Under the pieces are notes generated by a model. The model worked only from the letters and a program-made list of their open reading frames with translations, did no database searches and was not told the DNA's origin. Of a stretch of DNA of 64,000 nt, positions 42,622 through 53,361 are shown piece by piece. A program made the translations under genes and the position numbers. The stretch's first letter is position 1; each line of letters begins with the position of its first letter. Origin of the DNA: an uncultured Hyphomonadaceae bacterium (GTDB taxonomy: Bacteria; Pseudomonadota; Alphaproteobacteria; Caulobacterales; Hyphomonadaceae); the NCBI GenBank assembly GCA_938084575.1, contig CALKFG010000005.1:310001-374000 (forward strand), written 5' to 3'.

Positions 42622-44076
42622 TCAGCCTTTCCAGAAGCGGCGTGTCATCAGGACGAACACGGCGGTAAATTCCAGCCGCCCCAGCAGCATGGCCGTGGCA
42701 CAGATCCACTTGGCCCGGTCGCTCAGCGGTTCAAAGGTTCCGGCGGGACCGATGACCGGGCCCAGCCCGGGGCCGACATTGGAAACGCTCGTTGCGGCAC
42801 CGGAAATAGAGGTCAGCACATCCAGCCCGGTCAGGCTGAGCAGGATGGCCGCGATAACAAAGGTGCCGAGATAGAGAAAAACGAACACCATCACCGATTG
42901 CAGGGTCTCATTGTCGATGACCTTGCCGGCATAACGGATCCGGACAACGCGGTGAGGGCTGATCATCTGCCGGGTGTGGGCAATCACCGCCCGGAAGCTG
43001 ATTTCAAGCCGAAACATCTTGATTCCACAGGCTGCCGATCCGGCGCAGCCGCCAAGGAATGTGGCGACAAGGAAAATGACGATCACCGGTGACCCCCAGC
43101 TGTCATAGGCCGCCGTGGCATAGCCTGTGCCGGTCATGATGGAGATCACGTTGAACAGCGACAGGACCAGACCGTCCTGGACCTGCCGGAACACGGGGGG
43201 GTCGACGCTGAGTTCGTGCCAGACAAGGATGGCAAGGCTGAGCGTGATCCAGAGCGCCAGATACAGGCGGACCTGGGGGTCTTTGACCAGGTTCTGCCAG
43301 CGCCCGTGAAACATGGTCAGGGCGATCAGGCTGAACGGCAGGCCGGCAATGACCATAAAGAAAATCGCCGCGAAGATGGCCGGACTGCCAATGAAGGCCC
43401 CGAAGGAGGCATCATGGGTCGAATAGCCGCCTGCTGAAACCGTCGTCATGCTGTGGGCAACGGCATCGAACAGGCTCATGCCGCTGGCCAGATAACTGGC
43501 GGCGCAGGCAAACGATACCAGAAGATAGGCGAGGCCAATCTGGCTCGCGATGGCCTCGATCCGGGGCATGAATTTACCGGACATGTCCGAGCTTTCCAGC
43601 TGGAAAAGCTGCATGCCGCCCACTCGCAGGGCCGGGAGAATGGCAATCGCGGTCACGATAATGCCAATGCCGCCAAACCATTGCAGGATTGCGCGCCACA
43701 GCAGGATGCCGCGGGACTGGCTGTCGAGCCCGGTGATCACCGTCGCCCCGGTCGTCGTCAGGCCGGAGACGCTCTCAAACAGGGCGTCCGTCAGGCTCAT
43801 GCCGACGCCCAGGAAGGGCAGGGCGGCCAGGCCCGGCAGGACCGTCCAGACCAGCACTGTCAGGAGAAAGGCCTCACGCGCACCGGTGCGCTCCGGGCGC
43901 TTGCCAGCGAGGATGGTCAGGCCAGTGCCGAACAGGATCAGCATGCCCGCACTGCCGGCAAAGACGGGCCATTCCTCGCGCTGATCGGCGATATCAATCA
44001 GCCAGGATGGCAGCATGGCCACCCCCAGCAGGGTGGTCATAATGCCAAGGGCGAAAATAACGGTGCGCAACTGCAT
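42622..44076 (-). CDS. trkH: TrkH-family potassium uptake protein
   Basis: A 484-residue membrane protein with the four-fold M1-P-M2 architecture of TrkH/KtrB. The selectivity-filter loops are visible: [11 protein letters not shown] (first), [16 protein letters not shown] (second), [17 protein letters not shown] (third) and [11 protein letters not shown] (fourth). It forms the K+ channel of the Trk system; the cytosolic partner TrkA is not in the window. ATG 44076 ([12 protein letters not shown]) starts at the first helix. An open extension upstream is rejected. Confidence 0.92.
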   Translation of the reverse strand: MQLRTVIFALGIMTTLLGVAMLPSWLIDIADQREEWPVFAGSAGMLILFGTGLTILAGKRPERTGAREAFLLTVLVWTVLPGLAALPFLGVGMSLTDALFESVSGLTTTGATVITGLDSQSRGILLWRAILQWFGGIGIIVTAIAILPALRVGGMQLFQLESSDMSGKFMPRIEAIASQIGLAYLLVSFACAASYLASGMSLFDAVAHSMTTVSAGGYSTHDASFGAFIGSPAIFAAIFFMVIAGLPFSLIALTMFHGRWQNLVKDPQVRLYLALWITLSLAILVWHELSVDPPVFRQVQDGLVLSLFNVISIMTGTGYATAAYDSWGSPVIVIFLVATFLGGCAGSAACGIKMFRLEISFRAVIAHTRQMISPHRVVRIRYAGKVIDNETLQSVMVFVFLYLGTFVIAAILLSLTGLDVLTSISGAATSVSNVGPGLGPVIGPAGTFEPLSDRAKWICATAMLLGRLEFTAVFVLMTRRFWKG

Positions 44077-44413
44077 CCGACGCGGTTTACCAACTAAATC
44101 CTGCGAAGGCGTATACTTTTTCCAGTGCCTGCCCGGCGGGAACACAAGTAAAAGTGGTGTTTTTTCTGGAAAATGACGCCCCGCCTTCAAAAGTGTTAAC
44201 GAATTACAAATTCACACTTTTTTTAAAAAAATTTTGCAGCACAAAGCCGGATGTTCCGGTATTTTCTCATTATGTTCATTTAATGTTTTCTAAATCTGGG
44301 GTTGTGGACACTGCGAATCGGCTTAGCCGCCCATTTTAATCCAATTAATCCCATGCTATCCCACGTTAGAACGGTCCAGTCCCAAGTGGGTTGGCGGGCG
44401 ATGGGAGCAGCTT
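44077..44413. other. Divergent regulatory region between trkH and mraZ
   Basis: No gene. An A+T-rich block (44180-44340, with a T/A run around 44218-44234) looks like a promoter region with UP-element character. It also holds a small dyad CCGGA-TGT-TCCGG (44247-44259), a GAATC (44315-44319, a possible CcrM site) and the MraZ box below. Confidence 0.6.
44339..44363 (-). promoter_or_regulatory. MraZ box: three TGGGN-like repeats at 10-bp spacing
   Basis: On the reverse strand TGGGA (44363-44359), TGGGA (44353-44349) and a degenerate TGGAT (44343-44339) are each separated by five bases. MraZ is known to bind three TGGGN repeats with five-base spacers in its own promoter, so this is its probable autoregulatory operator, 51 bases before mraZ. 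Confidence 0.75.
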
Positions 44414-44905
44414 GTGTTTGTCTCGACGTATGAGGCGTCTTTGGATTCGAAAGGGCGGGTGTCGGTTCCGGCATCCTTTCGCCACGCTTTGGGTGGCGGG
44501 CAGAGAGTCTTTATCTGGCCCGCTTCGGACGGCTCCCCGTGCCTGGAGGGGGGCGGAGAGGCGCTGATGGCGGCTTATCGCCAGACCCTGACGCGCATGA
44601 GCCCGAATGATCCGGCCCGCCGGGCGTTTATGCATGCCATCTTTTCCCGGTCCGCCGATTTGAAAATGGATGATACCGGGCGGATCAGCCTTCCGCGGGG
44701 TCTGCTGCAGGCTGCCGGGATTGACGGGACCCTGATTTTTGCCGGTGCGCTTGACCGCTTTCATATCTGGGAGCCGGCACGATTTGCCGCCTTTGATGCA
44801 GCCATGCAGGATCAGTTGACGGACAGCCAGGCGGCTCTTGATGCGCCGTTCCAGGCCGCACTGGCTGCCGGCGCCCTCGGTCTTGATGCGGGGGAGGCCG
44901 GATGA
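44414..44905 (+). CDS. mraZ: Transcriptional regulator MraZ
   Basis: A 163-residue protein with two AbrB-like SpoVT repeats (FVSTYEASLDSKGRVSVPASFR at 2-23, and DLKMDDTGRISLPRGLLQAAGI at about 82-103), each with the DSKGR/DDTGR DNA-contact motif. MraZ represses the dcw operon from its own promoter. The GTG at 44414 follows GGGAG; its stop overlaps the rsmH ATG. It is first in the cluster, as usual. Confidence 0.94.
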   Translation: MFVSTYEASLDSKGRVSVPASFRHALGGGQRVFIWPASDGSPCLEGGGEALMAAYRQTLTRMSPNDPARRAFMHAIFSRSADLKMDDTGRISLPRGLLQAAGIDGTLIFAGALDRFHIWEPARFAAFDAAMQDQLTDSQAALDAPFQAALAAGALGLDAGEAG

Positions 44906-45894
44906 GCCACGTCCCGGTCCTGCTGGCGGAGGTGCTGGACTTGCTGGGTCCGAACGCGGGCGAGATCCATGTCGACGGGACTTTTGGTGGCGGCGGCTAT
45001 TCTCGGGCGGTGCTGGCAGCGGCCGCGTGCCGCGTGTTTGGCATTGACCGGGACCTGGACGCAATGGCCCGCGCGGAAGACATGGCAGCGGCGTGGCCAG
45101 GTCTGGTTCCCGTGCCTGGCCGGTTTGGCGAGATGGACCGCCTGCTGGCGCCGCTTGGCATTGACCAGGTCGATGGTGTCATGCTGGACATTGGCGTGTC
45201 GTCTTTCCAGATTGATGAGGGCGAGCGGGGCTTTTCCTTCCTGCGGGACGGCCCGCTTGATATGCGCATGGGTCAAGCCGGCCCGAGTGCCGCGGACGTG
45301 GTCAACCAAATGCCCGAGGCCGATCTTGCCCGCCTGATTTTCCAGCTCGGCGAAGAGCGTCGGTCCCGTCGGATCGCCCGGGTCCTTGTGGACCGGCGGG
45401 CCCGGCAGATCTTTGAGACCACGCTCGACCTTGCCGACACGGTGGAGCGGGCGGTTGGCGGGCGTCGGGGCAAGCGGTCGCATCCGGCGACGCTGACTTT
45501 TCAGGCCCTGCGCATGTTCGTGAATGATGAGCTCGGGGAGCTGGCCCGCGGCCTCGCGGCGGCGGAACGGATTCTGCGCCCCGGTGGTCGCCTGGTGGTG
45601 GTGACCTTCCATTCGCTGGAAGACCGGCTGGTCAAGAAGTTCTTCCGCAGCCGCGGTGGTCAGGAGGCTGGCGGCAGCCGTTACCGGCCGGAGGCTGAGG
45701 CCGGCGCGCTGCCGAGTTTTGACCTCCTGGCCCGCAAGGCGATTGAGCCGGGCCCGGAGGAGGTCGAGGTCAATCCGCGGGCCCGCTCGGCGCGCCTCAG
45801 GGCGGGCCGCCGGACCCCTGCGCCGCCCTGGTCTGATGCGGTCGAAACCGGCGTCCGGGTGCCGGCGCTGGACCTGCTTCTGGGGGCGGCATGA
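44902..45894 (+). CDS. rsmH: 16S rRNA (cytosine1402-N4)-methyltransferase
   Basis: A 330-residue SAM-dependent methyltransferase (MraW). MSHVPVLLAEVLDLL opens, DGTFGGGGYSRAVL is the SAM site, MLDIGVSSFQIDEGERGFSF and GPLDMRMG follow, and GKRSHPATLTFQALRMFVNDEL and FHSLEDRLVKKFF are hallmarks. ATGA overlaps join it to mraZ before and ftsL after. Confidence 0.96.
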   Translation: MSHVPVLLAEVLDLLGPNAGEIHVDGTFGGGGYSRAVLAAAACRVFGIDRDLDAMARAEDMAAAWPGLVPVPGRFGEMDRLLAPLGIDQVDGVMLDIGVSSFQIDEGERGFSFLRDGPLDMRMGQAGPSAADVVNQMPEADLARLIFQLGEERRSRRIARVLVDRRARQIFETTLDLADTVERAVGGRRGKRSHPATLTFQALRMFVNDELGELARGLAAAERILRPGGRLVVVTFHSLEDRLVKKFFRSRGGQEAGGSRYRPEAEAGALPSFDLLARKAIEPGPEEVEVNPRARSARLRAGRRTPAPPWSDAVETGVRVPALDLLLGAA

Positions 45895-46214
45895 GCCGGC
45901 GGGTCTTCATCTTTGGCCTGGTGGTCATCGCCGTGCTGATTTTCAGCCTGTACCGGGCAAAATACGGGGCCCGGGAAAGTGCGGCTGCGTTGGCCGAGGT
46001 CGAGGCACGGCTGGTCGAGGAAAACGCCCGGCGGCTGGAGCTGCTGACAGAGTTCTCGCATCGCTCGCGGCAGGAATGGCTTGAGGAATATGCCCGGCGG
46101 GAGCTCGGCATGGCGCCGGCGCGTGCCGACCAGTATGTGCGCCTGGACCAGCTGCATACCCGGCTGGGTCCGCGGCCTCAGCCGTCTGCGGCGGAGGGCC
46201 CGGCCGGTGAGTGA
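45891..46214 (+). CDS. ftsL: Cell division protein FtsL
   Basis: A 107-residue single-pass membrane protein: one helix at residues 5-20 (VFIFGLVVIAVLIFSL), then a heptad-rich coiled coil (AALAEVEARLVEENARRLELL) and a conserved-looking RQEWLEEYARRELGM. Size, topology and position between rsmH and ftsI identify it; sequence similarity alone would be weak. In other bacteria it forms the FtsQLB divisome subcomplex. It overlaps ftsI by 8 bases. Confidence 0.85.
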   Translation: MSRRVFIFGLVVIAVLIFSLYRAKYGARESAAALAEVEARLVEENARRLELLTEFSHRSRQEWLEEYARRELGMAPARADQYVRLDQLHTRLGPRPQPSAAEGPAGE

Positions 46215-47850
46215 GCCGATATCCGCGCGTCATCCTGACCGGTTCCTGCGCGGGGCCGACATGCGGGCCCGCGCTGTATCCATCCTGATATTGCTTGGCT
46301 TTGCCGGTCTGGCGGTCAAGGGCGGACTGGTCGCCCTGACCTCGCCTGCCGGTCCCGATGGCCGGGCGGATGTGTTTGCCGAGGCGCCGCGCCGCGCCGA
46401 CATTGTCGACCGCAATGGCGATTTGCTGGCCACGTCTGTGACGGTCTATTCCCTGTTTGCCGATCCCCGGGCGATGATGGATGGGGACCTTGTGGCCGAC
46501 CGTCTGGCCGGAGTTCTTCCGGGGCTTGACCGGGACCAGATTGCCCGCCGGCTGGCGCGCAAGGACCGGGCCTTTGTCTGGATTCGCCGGGGCCTGACCC
46601 CGCGCCAGAAGCAGGCGGTCTTCGCGCTCGGGCTGGAGGGGCTGGGGTTTCGCGAAGAGATCCGGCGGTCGTATCCGCGCGGGACGCTGGCCGGACATGT
46701 GCTGGGCTATGCCGGGGCCGATGGTGACGGGCTGGGCGGGCTGGAATACAGCCACGATGCGCGCCTGGACGCAGGCGGGGCGCCGCTCCGGCTGACCCTC
46801 GATTCGAATGTTCAGTTCAGCCTCGAAACCGAGCTGGCACAGGGCGTATCGCGGTATCAGGCCAGAGCCGGTGCCGGCATTGTTCTGGACGCCCGGAAGG
46901 GCGATATCCTGGCCATGGCCAGCTGGCCGCCGCTGGATCCGCATGCGGCGACCCGGATCGCGGTCGACCATCCCAGCCGCTACAATCACGCGCTGGGGTC
47001 GGTGTTTGAGCTGGGGTCGGTGTTCAAGCCGCTGACCGTGGCCGCCGCGCTGCAGGCCGGCCGCGTGACCCTGTCGGAGACCTTTGCCGTCGAGGCGCCG
47101 ATTGAGGTGGGCGGCCGTACGATTTCTGACACCCATCCGATCGCATCGAAGGCCACCCTTCGTGACATCATCGCTGAAAGCTCCAATATCGGCACGGTCA
47201 AGATCGCCTGGCGCCTCGGGCCAGAGGGCCAGAAGGCTGCGCTTGAGGCGCTTGGTCTGACCGGCCAGGTCAGCGCCGATCTGCCCGGGGCGGCCAAACC
47301 GATTCTGCCGGACGTGTTTGATCCGCTGCATGCCGCAACCGTGGCCTATGGCCATGGCATTGCGGTGTCGCCCCTGGCCCTGGCTGCAGCCTATACCGCC
47401 TTCGCCAATGACGGGGTCCGTGTCGCGCCGCGTCTTGTCGCCGGATCAGGCGTGCCGGCGCCGCGCCAGGCGGCGTGGTCGGCTGAGACCAATCGCGCTA
47501 TGCTCGACATTCTGCGCCAGGCGGTGGTCGCCGGCACGGGGCAGCTGGCCGACAGTCCCGGCTATCGCGTCGCGGGCAAGACCGGCACCGCTGAAAAGCC
47601 GATTGCGGGGGTGTATTCCGAGGGGGCGAATATTTGCAGCTTTGCGGCTGTGTTCCCGGCTGACCGCCCTGAATATGTCGTATTGATCGTGCTGGATGAG
47701 CCGCAGGCCGGACCCGACAGGGGCCGGGCCGCGGGCTGGAATGCGGCGCCGACGGCCGGGGCCGTGATTGAACGGATTGCGCCCATACTGGGCGTGACCC
47801 CTGAACTCGTCGCGGTCGGTTCGCCGGCGCTGGACAGGAGCACGCTATGA
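46207..47850 (+). CDS. ftsI: Peptidoglycan transpeptidase FtsI (PBP3)
   Basis: A 547-residue class B penicillin-binding protein that cross-links septal peptidoglycan. One N-terminal membrane anchor (about 20-40) precedes a dimerisation domain (ADIVDRNGDLLATS) and the transpeptidase with Ser271-V-F-Lys274, AESSNIGT (SxN motif) and Lys458-Thr-Gly in AGKTGTAEK. GTG 46207 is chosen because it starts within the ftsL end and leaves a normal short cytosolic tail (MSEPISARHPDRFLRG). It overlaps murE by 4 bases. Confidence 0.95.
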   Translation: MSEPISARHPDRFLRGADMRARAVSILILLGFAGLAVKGGLVALTSPAGPDGRADVFAEAPRRADIVDRNGDLLATSVTVYSLFADPRAMMDGDLVADRLAGVLPGLDRDQIARRLARKDRAFVWIRRGLTPRQKQAVFALGLEGLGFREEIRRSYPRGTLAGHVLGYAGADGDGLGGLEYSHDARLDAGGAPLRLTLDSNVQFSLETELAQGVSRYQARAGAGIVLDARKGDILAMASWPPLDPHAATRIAVDHPSRYNHALGSVFELGSVFKPLTVAAALQAGRVTLSETFAVEAPIEVGGRTISDTHPIASKATLRDIIAESSNIGTVKIAWRLGPEGQKAALEALGLTGQVSADLPGAAKPILPDVFDPLHAATVAYGHGIAVSPLALAAAYTAFANDGVRVAPRLVAGSGVPAPRQAAWSAETNRAMLDILRQAVVAGTGQLADSPGYRVAGKTGTAEKPIAGVYSEGANICSFAAVFPADRPEYVVLIVLDEPQAGPDRGRAAGWNAAPTAGAVIERIAPILGVTPELVAVGSPALDRSTL

Positions 47851-49289
47851 GGCTGGATGATCTTTTTCCCGGTCAGGTCGACGGAGCGGAGGGCGAGGAA
47901 GTCGTCACCGGGCTGACGGCGGACAGCCGTCGGGTTCGTCCCGGCTTCGTGTTCGCGGCCCTGCAGGGGGGCGCCGCGGATGGCCGTACCTTTATTCCGC
48001 AGGCGATCGAGGCCGGGGCGGTTGCCGTGCTTGGCACCGACCTTCCCGAGCTGCCGGTCACCGCAATTGAGACCCCCCGCCCGCGGCTTGACCTGGCCCG
48101 GGCGGCCGGTCGCTTTTTCCCGCGGCAGCCGGAGCTGGTGGTCGCGGTGACGGGGACCAATGGCAAGAGTTCCACCGTCGATTTCCTGCGCCAGATCTGG
48201 CAGGAGGCCGGCCTTGCCGCTGCCTCAATGGGCACGCTGGGGGCGATTGCGCCGTCCGGGCACATTGATCTCGGGCACACCACGCCAGATCCCGTCGCCA
48301 TTCAGGGCACGCTGCAGGTGCTTGCCCGTGAGGGAGTCAGCCGGGTGGCGATGGAGGCATCTTCCCACGGCCTGGTGCAGAACCGGCTCGATGCGGTGCG
48401 GCTCGGCGCTGTGGCCTTTACCAATTTGACCCAGGACCATCTCGACTATCACGCCACGATGGACGCGTATCGCGACGCCAAGCTGCGCCTGTTCACCGAG
48501 CTGGCGCCACGTGGCGTCCCGGCCATCGTCAACGCCGACAGTGACCAGTGTGACGCCTTCGAAGCCGCGGCCCGTTCGGCCGGGCTGGAGATCGTTTCGG
48601 TTGGCTGGCGCGGCAAGGACCTCAAGATCAAAGAGTTGATGCCCAGAGCCACCGGGCAGCGCCTCTTCCTGTCCTGGCGCGACAGGGAGATCCATATAGA
48701 CCTGCCCCTGATCGGGGAGTTTCAGGCGCTGAATGCGCTCACCGCCGCCGGCCTGGCCCTGGGCACCGGAACCGGCCTGGACGAGGTCGCGCGCGGCCTG
48801 TCGCGGCTTAAGCCGGTCAAGGGACGGCTGGAATATGTCGGTGAGACGGCAGCCGGGGCGGGGGTCTTTGTCGACTATGCGCACACGCCGGCGGGACTGG
48901 ATGTCCTGATCCGAGCGGCCCGGCCCCACACCGGCGGACGACTGGTGGTGGTTTTCGGATGCGGCGGCGACCGTGACCGGGGCAAGCGGCCAAAGATGGG
49001 TGCGATCGCCGCCCGGCATGCCGACCTCGTCATTGTGACAGACGACAATCCGCGGACCGAGGATGCCGCGTCGATCAGGGCGCAGGTGCTCAGCGGCGTG
49101 CCCGGAGGGGTGGAGATCGGCGACCGTGGCGTGGCCATTCGCCAGGCCATTGCCGGGCTCGAGAAGAATGACACGCTGCTGATCGCCGGCAAGGGACATG
49201 AAACCGGCCAGCTGATCGGCGATGTGATGATCCCCTTCAGTGATCAGGAAGTGGCCGCGGCGGCCCTCAGGGAGGTGTCGCATGACTGA
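47847..49289 (+). CDS. murE: UDP-MurNAc-tripeptide synthetase (mDAP-adding)
   Basis: A 480-residue Mur ligase. The ATP loop GTNGKSST is at 103-110, MEASSHGL and the carbamylated-lysine region follow, and VTDDNPRTED holds the DNPR motif that selects meso-diaminopimelate. It adds the third residue of the stem peptide in the cytosol. Overlaps ftsI by ATGA and murF by 8 bases. Confidence 0.96.
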   Translation: MRLDDLFPGQVDGAEGEEVVTGLTADSRRVRPGFVFAALQGGAADGRTFIPQAIEAGAVAVLGTDLPELPVTAIETPRPRLDLARAAGRFFPRQPELVVAVTGTNGKSSTVDFLRQIWQEAGLAAASMGTLGAIAPSGHIDLGHTTPDPVAIQGTLQVLAREGVSRVAMEASSHGLVQNRLDAVRLGAVAFTNLTQDHLDYHATMDAYRDAKLRLFTELAPRGVPAIVNADSDQCDAFEAAARSAGLEIVSVGWRGKDLKIKELMPRATGQRLFLSWRDREIHIDLPLIGEFQALNALTAAGLALGTGTGLDEVARGLSRLKPVKGRLEYVGETAAGAGVFVDYAHTPAGLDVLIRAARPHTGGRLVVVFGCGGDRDRGKRPKMGAIAARHADLVIVTDDNPRTEDAASIRAQVLSGVPGGVEIGDRGVAIRQAIAGLEKNDTLLIAGKGHETGQLIGDVMIPFSDQEVAAAALREVSHD

Positions 49290-50733
49290 GCCTCTGTGGA
49301 CCTGTGATGAGATTGTTCAGGCGACGGGCGGCCAGGCTTCTGCGGACTTCGCCGTCACCGGGATTTCCATCGACTCGCGCAGCCTGCAGCCCGGCGACCT
49401 GTTTGTGGCCCTGAATGATGTTCGCGACGGGCATGATTTCGCCACCGGCGCCTTTGCGGCGGGTGCGGCCGGCGCTCTGGTCTCGCGACCGGTCGGGGGC
49501 GGTCCGTTCATTCTGGTTGACGATGTCCTTGAGGCGCTCCGTGCGCTGGCCCTGGCAGCCCGGGACCGCGCCGGGCACACATACCGCGTGGCGATCACCG
49601 GGTCGGTCGGCAAGACCAGCGTGAAGGACATGATTGCGCGGATTTTCAGGGCGGCGGGCCGAGCCCACTGGTCAGAGAAAAGCTATAACAATCAATGGGG
49701 TGTGCCGCTGAGCCTTGCCCGCATGCCGAAAGATACCGACTTTGCGGTCTTCGAGATTGGCATGTCGACACCGGGCGAGATCGCGCCACGGGCCCGGATG
49801 GTTGCCCCGCATGCGGCCCTGATCACCAAAATTGCAGCGGCCCATCTTGAGGGGCTCGGCAGCATTGAGGACATCGCGCTGGAAAAGGCGGACCTGTTCA
49901 GCGGCCTGCAGCCAGATGGCTTTGCCCTGCTGCCGCAGGCGGACGCGTTTCGGGCCCTGCTTGAGGCGCAGGCCCGGCGCCATCAACCCGTCTTACAGCT
50001 GGCCAGTTTCGGACCCGGTCCGGCGGCCGGCATCGAAGTCCTGTCCTGTTGCAGTGACGGCGCGACCAGTGCCATCCGCCTGCGGTCGGGCGATGAGGAG
50101 CTGGTCGTGCGCCTGCAGGCGGTTGGCGATCACTGGGCAGCAAATGCCGCCGCCGCCGTTCTGGCGGCCTGTGCCGGATCCGGCCTGGCCCCGGCATGGG
50201 CGGCCGGCGCGCTCAACGGCTATGCCCCGCCGCCCGGTCGGGGGACGGCTGAACCGTTGGTCCTGCCGCAAGGCGGCGCGGTTACGCTGGTCGACGACGC
50301 CTATAATGCCAATCCGGAAAGCATGCGCGCAGCCCTGTCGGGATTTGGCAGCCGGCCGTGTCGGGGGCGACGGATCATCGTGCTGGGCGAGATGCTTGAG
50401 ATCGGGGCCGACACCGCTGCGGCCCATGCCGGCTTGCTTGATCCGGTCCTTGCCGCCCGGCCGGATCTCGTTCTCCTCGCGGGGCACGACATGCGGCCGC
50501 TTCTGGCTGGCCTTCAAGGTCAGGTCGACACGGTTTGGGAGGCCCGGTCCGATGCGCTGGACCCGCACCTGAAAAACCTGCTGAAGGATGGTGATCTGCT
50601 GTTGCTAAAAGGCTCGAATGCCTCCGGAATAACACGGTTGGCGGACCGTCTGCGCGGCTGGGGCCGGGCCGGGGTCTCCGACACGAAAAAAGACACTGCG
50701 CAGAGCGCGGAGCGGGGCGAAAATGCTGTATGA
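49282..50733 (+). CDS. murF: UDP-MurNAc-tripeptide:D-Ala-D-Ala ligase
   Basis: A 483-residue Mur ligase: an N-terminal substrate domain ([20 protein letters not shown]-type block), the ATP loop GSVGKTS (107-113), [16 protein letters not shown] and the C-terminal domain [16 protein letters not shown]. It adds D-Ala-D-Ala. ATG 49282 is inside the end of murE. Overlaps mraY by 11 bases. Confidence 0.95.
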   Translation: MTEPLWTCDEIVQATGGQASADFAVTGISIDSRSLQPGDLFVALNDVRDGHDFATGAFAAGAAGALVSRPVGGGPFILVDDVLEALRALALAARDRAGHTYRVAITGSVGKTSVKDMIARIFRAAGRAHWSEKSYNNQWGVPLSLARMPKDTDFAVFEIGMSTPGEIAPRARMVAPHAALITKIAAAHLEGLGSIEDIALEKADLFSGLQPDGFALLPQADAFRALLEAQARRHQPVLQLASFGPGPAAGIEVLSCCSDGATSAIRLRSGDEELVVRLQAVGDHWAANAAAAVLAACAGSGLAPAWAAGALNGYAPPPGRGTAEPLVLPQGGAVTLVDDAYNANPESMRAALSGFGSRPCRGRRIIVLGEMLEIGADTAAAHAGLLDPVLAARPDLVLLAGHDMRPLLAGLQGQVDTVWEARSDALDPHLKNLLKDGDLLLLKGSNASGITRLADRLRGWGRAGVSDTKKDTAQSAERGENAV

Positions 50734-51916
50734 GTGGCTGGCCGCTGATGACGGCCTTTTCAGACTGTTCACATTTCTGACGTTCCGGACCGGAGCGGCC
50801 CTGATGACCGCTTTCCTGTTCACCGTTCTGACGGGCGGATGGATGATCAGCCAGTTGCGCGAAAAGCAGGGAAAGGGTCAGCCCATTCGTGACCTGTCGC
50901 TGGACGCTCAGATGTCGAAGCAGGGCACACCGACCATGGGTGGGTTTCTGATCTGGATCGGCCTTGTGCTGGGCACGCTGTTATTTGCTGACCTGGGTAA
51001 TCCCTATATCTGGGTTGTGCTTCTGGTCGCCATCTCCTTTGCGGTTCTGGGCTTTCTTGATGACTATGCCAAAGTGTCAAAGCAAAGCACGGATGGCGTC
51101 TCGGCGCGGGTGCGCCTGGCGACGGAATTCGCAATTGCGGCGGTGGCTGGTGCCTTCATCATGGGGCTGCACGGGGCCCATACCCCACTCGGTCATGCCG
51201 ATTGGGGTGCACTGACTCCGCTGGCCGAGGGGATTGCCAGCCTCGCCCCGGAAACGTCTGTCGAGCGCAATGAGGCGGCGTTTTCAGGCGGCGTCGCCGT
51301 GCCCTTCGTGAATGATTATTTCCTGCCTCTGGGAGGCTTTTTCGTCCTGTTCTCGATGATTGTCATTGTCGGGTCGGCGAATGCCGTGAATTTCACCGAT
51401 GGCCTGGATGGTCTCGCAATCGTGCCAATGATCGTGGCGGCCAGTGCCTATGCGATGATTGCCTATCTGACCGGAAATTTCGTGTTTGCCGGGTATCTCG
51501 GCATACAGTTTTCGCCCGGGACCGGGGAGCTGGCGGTTTTGCTCGGCGCGATGATCGGCGCCGGTATGGGATTCCTGTGGTACAATGCCTATCCCGCCCG
51601 GGTGTTCATGGGTGATACGGGCTCTCTTGGCCTGGGGGGCATGATTGGCGTCGTGGCCGTCGCGGTGAAACACGAATTTGCCCTCGCCATTATTGGTGGA
51701 CTGTTCGTCCTTGAGGCCGTTTCCGTAATGGTCCAGATCGGCTGGTTCAAGCTGAGCCGACGCCTGACGGGAACCGGCCAGCGCGTGTTTCTGATGGCGC
51801 CGCTGCACCATCATTTCCAGAAGAAAAACTGGCCGGAGACACATGTCGTGACCCGGTTCTGGATCCTGTCTATCCTGTTTGCCCTGATCGGGCTGTCCAC
51901 GCTGAAGCTGAGGTGA
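50723..51916 (+). CDS. mraY: Phospho-MurNAc-pentapeptide transferase
   Basis: A 397-residue polytopic membrane enzyme that makes lipid [44 protein letters not shown] and [14 protein letters not shown] are the diagnostic loops and contain the catalytic Asp and His residues. Somewhat longer than E. coli MraY because of an insert at about residues 150-200, as in other alphaproteobacteria. Confidence 0.96.
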   Translation: MLYEWLAADDGLFRLFTFLTFRTGAALMTAFLFTVLTGGWMISQLREKQGKGQPIRDLSLDAQMSKQGTPTMGGFLIWIGLVLGTLLFADLGNPYIWVVLLVAISFAVLGFLDDYAKVSKQSTDGVSARVRLATEFAIAAVAGAFIMGLHGAHTPLGHADWGALTPLAEGIASLAPETSVERNEAAFSGGVAVPFVNDYFLPLGGFFVLFSMIVIVGSANAVNFTDGLDGLAIVPMIVAASAYAMIAYLTGNFVFAGYLGIQFSPGTGELAVLLGAMIGAGMGFLWYNAYPARVFMGDTGSLGLGGMIGVVAVAVKHEFALAIIGGLFVLEAVSVMVQIGWFKLSRRLTGTGQRVFLMAPLHHHFQKKNWPETHVVTRFWILSILFALIGLSTLKLR

Positions 51917-51926
51917 TTTGCGCGAT

Positions 51927-53351
51927 ATGATTGCCATCACCGAATATGCCGGGCGAGAGGTCGCCGTTTATGGTCTTGGACGCAGCGGACTTGCCGCCGC
52001 CAAAGCTCTGGCGGCGGGGGGCGCGCGCGTTCATGCCTGGGATGAAGGCGAGGTGGCCCGAAGCCGGGCCTCCGAGGCCGGGGTTAATGTGTCCGATCTC
52101 AACAAGCGTGACTGGCAGAAATTCGCCGCGCTGGTGCTGTCGCCCGGAATTCCCTACCGATTCCCGCGGCCACACCGGCTGGTGAAACTGGCTGAGATGA
52201 CGGGCGTGCCGGTCGTGGGCGACGTGGAACTGTTTGCGCGCGCGGTGCAGGCTTTGCCGGAAAAAGGGCGGCCCCGCATTGTCGGCATTACCGGAACAAA
52301 TGGAAAATCAACCACGACGGCTCTGATCGGGCATGTTCTGCGTGAAGCGGGCCGTGACGCACGGGTGGGTGGAAATATCGGGACCGGTGTGCTCGACATG
52401 GACGCGCTGCATGCCAATGCGATCTATGTGCTTGAGCTGTCTTCTTATCAGCTCGACCTGACCGCCAGCCTGCATTGTGATGTGGCCGTCCTGCTCAACA
52501 TGTCCCCCGACCATCTTGACCGGCATAATGGCATGGACGGCTATGTCATGGCCAAGAAACGTATTTTTCGAAATCAGACCGCGAAGGATGTCGCCGTGGT
52601 CGGCATAGACGATCCGCGCAGCCAGGCGATTGCGATGGGGCGGTCACGTCCGGGTGAGGCGCGGATGGTTCCGATTTCTGCCGAGTTTGGCCTCGCCGGT
52701 GGGGTCAGTGCTGTGGCCGGTTACCTGTTTGACTCCATGGGGGGGCAGGCCATACGGATCGGTCATCTCGACAGTGCGCCGGCCCTGAAGGGGCGGCACA
52801 ATCACCAGAATGCCGCCGCGGCCTATGCCGTCTGCCAGGCCCTTGGAGTGGCGCCGGGCCGGATCCTGTCGGCCCTGGAGAGCTTTCCGGGCCTGCCCCA
52901 TCGTATGGAGCGGGTGGGGGCTCTGGACGGGGTTCATTTCATCAATGACTCCAAGGCGACCAATGCTCAGGCTGCGGAGCAGTCCCTCAAGACCTGGCCC
53001 CGGGTTCACTGGATTGTCGGCGGTCAGGCCAAGGCGGGCGGGCTGGATGATCTGGAGCCCTATTTCGATCATGTCGCCCATGCCTATCTGATCGGGGAGA
53101 GCTCGGACGCCTTCGCGGCCAGGCTAAAGGGTAAGGTGCCGGCGACGACGTGCGGGACACTGGATGTTGCGGTTCGGGCTGCCTTCACCGCTGCCCGGGC
53201 GTCCGGAGACCCCGATCCGATTGTTCTTCTGGCCCCGGCCTGTGCCAGCTTTGACCAGTTCAAGGATTTCGAGGCCCGCGGCGAGGCTTTTCGCCAGGCG
53301 GTCGAGGCCCTGATGTCGTCTGCCGAAGCACGGCAGGTGGCAGCGGTCTAG
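51927..53351 (+). CDS. murD: UDP-MurNAc-L-Ala:D-Glu ligase
   Basis: A 474-residue Mur ligase: N-terminal Rossmann-like domain (VAVYGLGRSGLAAAKAL), ATP loop GITGTNGKSTTTAL, LELSSYQLDLT, NMSPDHLDRHNGMDGY and FINDSKATNAQA in the C-terminal domain. It adds D-Glu. ATG 51927 has GAGGTGA ten bases upstream; an in-frame TTG at 51918 is too close to that site. Confidence 0.95.
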   Translation: MIAITEYAGREVAVYGLGRSGLAAAKALAAGGARVHAWDEGEVARSRASEAGVNVSDLNKRDWQKFAALVLSPGIPYRFPRPHRLVKLAEMTGVPVVGDVELFARAVQALPEKGRPRIVGITGTNGKSTTTALIGHVLREAGRDARVGGNIGTGVLDMDALHANAIYVLELSSYQLDLTASLHCDVAVLLNMSPDHLDRHNGMDGYVMAKKRIFRNQTAKDVAVVGIDDPRSQAIAMGRSRPGEARMVPISAEFGLAGGVSAVAGYLFDSMGGQAIRIGHLDSAPALKGRHNHQNAAAAYAVCQALGVAPGRILSALESFPGLPHRMERVGALDGVHFINDSKATNAQAAEQSLKTWPRVHWIVGGQAKAGGLDDLEPYFDHVAHAYLIGESSDAFAARLKGKVPATTCGTLDVAVRAAFTAARASGDPDPIVLLAPACASFDQFKDFEARGEAFRQAVEALMSSAEARQVAAV

Positions 53352-53361
53352 GGGGGCGGGC

